From assembly GCF_036669915.1 (NCBI RefSeq), contig NC_089320.1, positions 8,583,733 through 8,647,732 of the forward strand: 64,000 bases of DNA. Direction: 5' to 3'. Of the stretch, positions 58,640 to 64,000 are shown one piece after another. A model generated the notes under the pieces. The model was not told the DNA's origin and did not search any database. It was given only the letters and a program-made list of their open reading frames with translations. Every line of letters begins with the position of its first letter. Position 1 is the first letter of the stretch. Made by a program: the position numbers and the translations under genes. The stretch is from Pocillopora verrucosa. Its lineage: Eukaryota > Cnidaria > Anthozoa > Scleractinia > Pocilloporidae.

Positions 58640-60632
58640 CCCCGACAGTGATCTAGCGGCTAAAAAGCCATGCCGTTTGTGGCTGAAGAGGTGGGATATG
58701 TGATCCCGTAGACCCGCCAGAACGTAGCGCAGGAGAACTTTGGAGATGACAGGGAGAGGGGAGATAGGGCGATAATTCTCCACAAGGTCTCTTTTTTCCT
58801 TTCTTGAAAATGGGTACTATATTCGCGAGTTTCCACTCTTCTGAAAAAATGCCGAGCCGCAAAGATTTGTTGAATAACATGGTCAGAGACGGAAACCGCT
58901 GACCAGATCGCACCGTCCCTGACCATGTTATTCAACAAATCTTTGCGGCTCGGCATTTTTCCAGAACACTAGAAACTCGCGAATATAGTGCCCATTTTCA
59001 AGAAAGGAAAAAGAGACCTTTTGGAGAATCATCTCCCTATCTCCCCTCTCCCTGTCATCTCCAAAGTTCTCCTGCGCTGCGTCCTGGCGGGTCTACGGGA
59101 TCACATATCCCACCTCTTCAGCCGCGAACAGCATGGCTTTTTAGCCGGTAGATCTTGTGTGACCCAGCTTACCAGTGTCTTGCATTACATTGGCGGTCAA
59201 CTCGACGCCGGTAACAAATAGACAATATATATCTTGACATGAATAAGGCATTCGACAAAGTGATCACACCAAGCTACTTGGAAGGTTGTACCAATACGGT
59301 ATTACTGGCAAACTCTACGACTGGTTCCGTTCATACTTACAGGGACGCAAGCAACAAGTTACAGTTCTCGGAGCTATTTCCCGAGAATTGCCGGTTACTT
59401 CCAGGGTTCCACAAGGGTCCCTACTAGGGACGATACAGTTTCTGCTGTTTGTGGACGATCTATCAAACGCTGTTAAGACTTCGGGAGTTGCCTGTTACGC
59501 CGATGATACTAAGATTTTCAAGAGCATCGATTCCATCACAGACTGTAACGCCTTGCAATCCGACCTTAACAATCTTGTCAGTTGGTTAGAATCATCCGGG
59601 CTCATATTTAATCAGTCCAAGTGTAAATACCAGTGCATCTCCCGCAAAAAATCACTTGTACAACCTACCTATACTATCAACGAAACGCCTTTGGAAGCTT
59701 GCGACACAGAGAAAGACCTTGGGGTGTGGGTATCAAGCAATCTCACCTCAGACAAACAAGTATCTGAACAGTGTGCGAAAGCCAAAACTCCTCGGGTTTG
59801 TGCGCCGACTTTCTCGGTACATCCAAAGCGCCCAAACGCGTCGTACACTGTACCTTTCTATCGTCCGGTGCCATCTCGGCTATGCAACCCAAGTATGGTC
59901 GCCACAGTCCATTGGCCTACTAAAGCGAGTTGAAAACATACAGCGCCGTACAACAAAACTAATTTTGAAGCTCCCCTTCCGTTGCGATGTCACCGATGAG
60001 ACCCGCCTCCAACTAACAAATCTGTTGCCCATCTCATACTGACATGAATTTTTGGATATAGTCTTTTTCTACAAAGCTGTTAATAACTTAGTTTTCATAG
60101 ATAGTGAAGCTTTACCTGTAAGCAGGCAATTTACAAGATCTACTAGGTCATCGAGCAGCATTGCTATTACTTATATTCCTAAGCGAAGTAGAACTGTTAC
60201 ATATCGACGTTTATTTTTCATACGCGTGTGCCGCACATGGAATGTTCTTCCCACTGAGCTACGCACAAATCACATATTTCTAGCCTCTTTTAAAAGTTTA
60301 TTACTTCAATATTACAAAAAGGCTCTGAACCTGTACAACGTTGACGACATTAGAACCTGGAGAACAATCTGTCCTAGGTGCAACACAGTGAGGTCTCTCC
60401 TATGCCCACCAACATGCTGCTTCTAGCAATTTGGACTTCCTTTTTATTTCCTCTGAGTTTTCTGCTTACATATTAGTAGATTTAGTTATTAAGTATTTTT
60501 TATATAAATAATTAACGAGGGTTCCGCTGTAATTGGCTAGGTTGTAGTGGTCTCCCTGCCTAATAATTTTTGTATTCTTTTTTACAAATTGTATTCTAGT
60601 TAGGCGAAGCTAAATAAATAAATAAATAAAAA
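58640..60632 (+). mobile_element. Decayed LINE with foldback 5' end
   Basis: From 58915 the plus strand encodes a non-LTR RT in pieces: SLTMLFNKSLRLGIF, PISPLPVISKVLL, NKAFDKV, QYGITGKLYDWFRSYLQGRK, VPQGS, the catalytic YADD within ACYADDTKIF, DLGVWVSSNLT, the thumb and the C-terminal region to about 60426. It ends with a (TAAA/AATA) tail at 60608-60632. At least four frame changes or stops make it inactive. Bases 58650-58897 are an inverted copy of 58915-59160, joined by about 17 bp. The 3' simple-repeat tail is typical of CR1/L2-like families; the clade is not certain. Confidence 0.85.
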
Positions 60633-61197
60633 AGATAAGAATAGGGCGATCGTATCACCTTAGAGTAAACCTCCTGTCTTTTGTACTTTCGCTGAGAAGA
60701 GGATTGGTAAAGAACTTCGATGCGATCAATGTTAGGGAGATTCTTATCGGTCAGTCATATAATTCTCAAGCAATTGCAAATCATCGGTCTCGGGTGATGG
60801 GAGAAAGCAGGAAGTTTGTTGTTCCTTGATGTTTAATTTCAGAATTCAATCAGTTGCCTCAAAAAGGTAGATTTTTATTTGTTTTTTGTTGTTGTTGTTT
60901 GTTTGTTTGTTTTTTCTCCATACTATTGCAAGAATGTAGTTTGAAGTAGATGTTAGTGAATTTGTAATCTTTTTAAGGCCAGCTAGTGTAGCTAGACCTG
61001 GATCTGAAATGACACAGATTTGCCCCAATTCCCCTGGGAACTTGTTCCGAGCAAAGCCTTCGAAGAAAGAACTTGTTTCAAATTCAGTCCCAAACAGGTC
61101 CTTGTGTGAAGAAGATAGATGGAAATCTTAGTCTCGCAGGTTCTTACAAGTTAATTTCTTTTATTTGTGAGTGATTTCTATCTCCCAGTAATTTTTA
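60633..61197. other. Unassigned sequence between two LINE insertions
   Basis: No coding potential is seen. It contains a GTTTGTTTGTTTG simple repeat near 60896-60912. The end near 61198 is one copy of the 42-bp direct repeat that flanks the next element. Confidence 0.4.
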
Positions 61198-62714
61198 AAA
61201 ATTCATGTAAACTTTCAGAGGACTGGATGGCTTAGGAAAGTACATACATACATACATACATGCATACATACATACATGCATACATGCATACATACATACA
61301 TACATACATACATACATACATACATACATACATACATACATACATACATACATACATACATACATACATACATACATACGTTTATTGCAACTCCCAAGCT
61401 GGGTTTTTCAGTTACAAAGCCTACATTAAAATTATTGTAATATTATAGTAACATTGTATTGGCCTAAAAATATATATAAGTGAAAACTAAGGCTAGTGCA
61501 ATAGAAATACAAAAGGCCAGTACACGTTAAAAACACTAGTGAACTAAAACAAAAATTAGACAAGAATAGAAGATTGAAATGATTCATCTGTGCGTGACAT
61601 TTCCACTAAGGAGCACATTCAGTAGGGTGAGCCTAAAGGCGTTTACATTCTCAGCTGCTTTTAAGTCATTTGGGAGGTTATTCCACAATTTGCATCCGCG
61701 ATACGTGAATGCACGTTGCCCAGAGGACAGACAGCATCGTGGAATGTGGAGCAGATTACATGATCTTACCCTACTATGAATACGAGATCGTGGGACAAAC
61801 ATGTCAGCCAGATATTCAGGAACTAAATTATTTACACATTTAAATACCATTACAGCATCGTTAAAATAAAGTCTCTCCTTAACAGTGAGCCAATTAAGAG
61901 ATTTTATGCCTTGGGAGACGTGGTCAAATTTCTTAAAACCTAATACAATACGGGCAGCAAAGTTCTGCACTAGCTGAAGCTTCTTTATATTTCTTTGAGA
62001 TGTGTTGGCCCATGCAGTTAAATAATAATACATTGTACTAAAAACAAAAGCGTTCATCAAAAGTAAAAGGGTTTTCCTGTCCAAGAGGTGTTTAATCCTG
62101 CTAATCTGTACTAGTTCAAAAATACAGTTAGAAGTAGCTTTAACAACATGATCGTTATATGTTAAGGACTGGTCGATGTAGACTCCAAGGTCCTTTGCCA
62201 GAGGGACTGGTGTTATTTCCTTTCCCGAGAGTGAAATTGACGTTGGAGGCAATTTCCTCAGTAGTTGAGGAACACCAACCAGTAAGATTCTAGTTTTAGC
62301 TGGGTTTATTAAAAGGGAATTCTGACAGCACCATGGGCAAATTTCTCTCAAATCTTCGTTCAGATAACCAAATACGCGAGCGATGTCAGTTGAGCGAAAG
62401 GATAGGTATAGTTTACAGTCATCGACGTAGCACACAGACTTGCAGTGGGCTGGAACGGACAAGAGATCATTTACATAGATGGTAAACAACACAGGCCCCA
62501 AGATAGAACCCTGAGCAACTCCGTATTTAAGAGGGAGCGGGTCTGAGATAGCATCCCCAATGCGCACTCGCTGGCTACGACCAGACAGGTAATTATGAAA
62601 CCACTCCAAGCTCGAAGAGGCAACACCTATGCTCTGTAACTTCTGAAGGAGAAAACCATGTCTGATACTATCAAAATTCATGTAAATTTTCAGAGGACTG
62701 AATGGCCTAGGAAA
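61198..62714 (-). mobile_element. 5'-truncated LINE with (CATA)n tail and 42-bp target-site duplication
   Basis: Direct repeats 61198-61239 and 62673-62714 (starting AAAATTCATGTAAA) match at 39 of 42 bases and bound an insert of about 1.43 kb. Inside, the minus strand encodes RT from about FDSIRHGFLLQKLQSIGV onward: AQGSILGPVLF, catalytic CYVDDCKLYL, AKDLGVYIDQSLTYNDHV, and a C-terminal NNLPNDLKAAENVNAFRL. The 3' end is a (TATG)n tail at 61241-61380. Only the C-terminal half of RT remains, so it is 5'-truncated, but the frame is intact. The three differences between the repeats suggest an old insertion. Confidence 0.85.
61241..61380 (+). repeat. (CATA)n microsatellite
   Basis: About 35 tandem CATA units with a few CATG variants near the left end. 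On the minus strand it is the 3' tail of the LINE. Open frames reading MYVCMYVC or HTYIHTYI are artefacts of it. Confidence 0.95.
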
Positions 62715-62828
62715 CATAGGAGGAGTTGGAGATATATCGTCGTCAGCAGCTCTTCCCGTCAAGCACGGGTCAAATGCATTCAAAACTATTCTTAATTCAG
62801 CCTTCAAGCTAAGAATAGGGGCAGCCAT
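61584..62828 (-). CDS. 414-codon chimeric ORF: host start fused in frame to LINE reverse transcriptase
   Basis: The first ~52 residues (MAAPILSLKAELRIVLNAFD, then DDDISPTPPMFP) lie upstream of or inside the flanking direct repeat and are not RT-like. From residue ~53 on the ORF is LINE RT with YVDD at 134-137 and an AQGS motif at 105-108. The initiator has good context (TTTCAAAATGGC). The ORF is uninterrupted for 1.24 kb despite the diverged target duplication. The original host segment continues on the far side of the insert as SPLKVYMNF. Whether the fused product is made is unknown. Confidence 0.5.
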   Translation of the reverse strand: MAAPILSLKAELRIVLNAFDPCLTGRAADDDISPTPPMFPRPFSPLKIYMNFDSIRHGFLLQKLQSIGVASSSLEWFHNYLSGRSQRVRIGDAISDPLPLKYGVAQGSILGPVLFTIYVNDLLSVPAHCKSVCYVDDCKLYLSFRSTDIARVFGYLNEDLREICPWCCQNSLLINPAKTRILLVGVPQLLRKLPPTSISLSGKEITPVPLAKDLGVYIDQSLTYNDHVVKATSNCIFELVQISRIKHLLDRKTLLLLMNAFVFSTMYYYLTAWANTSQRNIKKLQLVQNFAARIVLGFKKFDHVSQGIKSLNWLTVKERLYFNDAVMVFKCVNNLVPEYLADMFVPRSRIHSRVRSCNLLHIPRCCLSSGQRAFTYRGCKLWNNLPNDLKAAENVNAFRLTLLNVLLSGNVTHR

Positions 62829-63791
62829 TTTGAAACTTACTGCCTCAGGACTATGATTAATTAGAGGAAATTTGGTTTGATCAGCTGAGTTGGTAATGTA
62901 AATTGGCCACTGTTAAGAGTTTCTAAAGCTGACGTTGCGAGCGTAGCCCTTCGCCGCTGCTCTAACGAAGGACTAACGCTTGAAACTAACTTAAGCTTCA
63001 GAAAGTATTTACGTTGGCCAATTTACACTATAAACTTAGTTGGTAAAAACAAAATTATCTTGTAATACCTCCAACCGACGCAGCGCCATAGTTTCTTTAG
63101 AAACTTACCTCCTTTTCGATAACTAAGGGTTGGTCAAACCGGTATATCACATATTTTTGAGCCAATAAGAGTTTAATTGATCTGACTTGTTTTATGACTT
63201 TTCTGCATGAATTTCCGCGCTAGAATTCCCCGTTGATAAAGCTTTGCATAACCACGAATCATTATGAAATGACTAAGCGCAGTTGTATGTATTGACCGTA
63301 TATTTCTCAAGTTGAGGGTTCTCTTGATCTAGAGCTGTTGCAAGAAGGGTTACGAAACACAAATGGAATGCGTACAAGACGATGCTAAAAGGTTTTGTGG
63401 GTAAGGATACATACCAGTGGTTTGGCCAATGATGAGGGCAATCTTTGAAGATAGGTATACATATCCCCTCGTTTTGATACGTAAAAGCAACAAGAACTTC
63501 CTTTGACAATGGGTTTGTCTGATAGGCCCTTTAGGTAATAACCTAAACATAGTTCTTTCAAGAAATATGTTTCTGACTTCTTTGTTAAGCAGAACTTTTT
63601 ATTTAAGTATTTAATATGTCAAGGCCACCATGACTGCACAGAACAGTGCTTTATTGCATCCATAAGGCTACATAGCAATTTGTACTAAATATGATTTTCC
63701 ATTCGGAAAAGACACTAGTATGATACACATACACTAGTTTGTGTACTGGATTAGTTCGTTTGCCAATGATTTACAACTAATAAACCACCAT
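62829..63791. other. Non-coding stretch, no gene recognised
   Basis: Short minus-strand ORFs at 63273-63550 show no family features. The part next to 62828 could be the promoter of the ORF that starts there. The right part is presumably the 3' UTR of the acidic gene. Confidence 0.4.
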
Positions 63792-64000
63792 CTATTCATC
63801 ATCACCGTCATCCTCATCACCACCCTCATCCTCATCATCACCGTCATCCTCATCATCACCATCATCACTATCGTCACCATCATCACTATCGTCACCATCA
63901 TCCTCATCATTCTCATCATCTTCATCGTCTTCATCATCCTCATCATCTTCATCATCTTCATCGTCCTCTTCATCCTCGTCGTTCTCGTCAACGCTATCAT
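63792..64000 (-). CDS. C-terminal Asp/Glu-rich tail of an unidentified protein, partial
   Basis: On the minus strand a frame entering at the window edge reads DSVDENDEDEEDDEDDEDD, then DDGDDSDDGDD units, to a TAG at 63792-63794: 69 codons, over 85 percent Asp, Glu and Gly. The run is imperfect (Ser, Asn, Gly interruptions and synonymous GAC/GAT and GAA/GAG use), which favours protein-level selection over a plain (GAT)n microsatellite. It could end a nuclear acidic protein or a secreted acid-rich protein. The rest of the gene is outside. Confidence 0.4.
   Translation of the reverse strand, partial: DSVDENDEDEEDDEDDEDDEDDEDDEDDENDEDDGDDSDDGDDSDDGDDEDDGDDEDEGGDEDDGDDE

Noticed and set aside
61195-61448. 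ORFs reading MYVCMYVC and HTYIHTYI
   Set aside because: Translation of the (CATA)n microsatellite in both directions.

Overview
The window is animal nuclear DNA. Its genes are intron-rich with GT-AG splice sites, and their products are typical of a ciliated metazoan: a nucleolar rRNA methyltransferase, nucleolin, a mitochondrial ribosomal protein and an outer-dynein-arm docking subunit. The AT-rich introns, the mix of LINE, Penelope-like and tRNA-SINE debris, and the gene spacing look most like an anthozoan cnidarian such as a stony coral or anemone. That last step is inference from overall appearance; no species marker is visible.

Layout. 374-11483 (+): NOP2/NSUN1, lacking only its N-terminal exons, with a TIR element, a 51-bp minisatellite and a tandem tRNA-SINE in its introns. 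11484-14285: intergenic, with a possible hammerhead-type repeat. 14286-18511 (-): a TMEM26 family membrane protein, head-to-head across 326 bp with 18838-26807 (+), a TRAIP-like RING/coiled-coil ubiquitin ligase whose reading frame is broken by three single-base gaps. 28135-29090 (-): decayed Penelope-like retroelement. 29967-30960 (-): a two-exon gene for a secreted protein built of Glu-Ser-Gly repeats. 34702-43204 (-): a complete 15-exon ODAD1/CCDC63-type gene, head-to-head with 43978-46876 (+), mitochondrial ribosomal protein L20. 48915-57326 (+): nine-exon nucleolin. 58640-60632: LINE reverse transcriptase sequences, partly as a foldback. 61198-62828: a 5'-truncated LINE between 42-bp direct repeats. 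63792-64000 (-): an Asp/Glu tail of an unidentified protein.

NOP2, nucleolin and MRPL20 all serve ribosome production, but they are separate single genes rather than an operon, and their closeness need not be functional. Exon boundaries were derived by hand from splice signals, codon phase and recalled family conservation. Exon phases close across the NOP2 (visible part), ODAD1-like, MRPL20, nucleolin and ESG-repeat models. The TMEM26-like and TRAIP-like models each need frame corrections.

The least familiar item is the secreted ESG-repeat protein (signal peptide, furin-type site, about 30 Ser-Gly/Ser-x-Glu units). Other points of note are a retroposon complex between 14-bp target duplications in nucleolin, a piggyBac-like TTAA element in the ODAD1-like gene, and clustered single-base frame gaps that could be pseudogene decay or assembly error.
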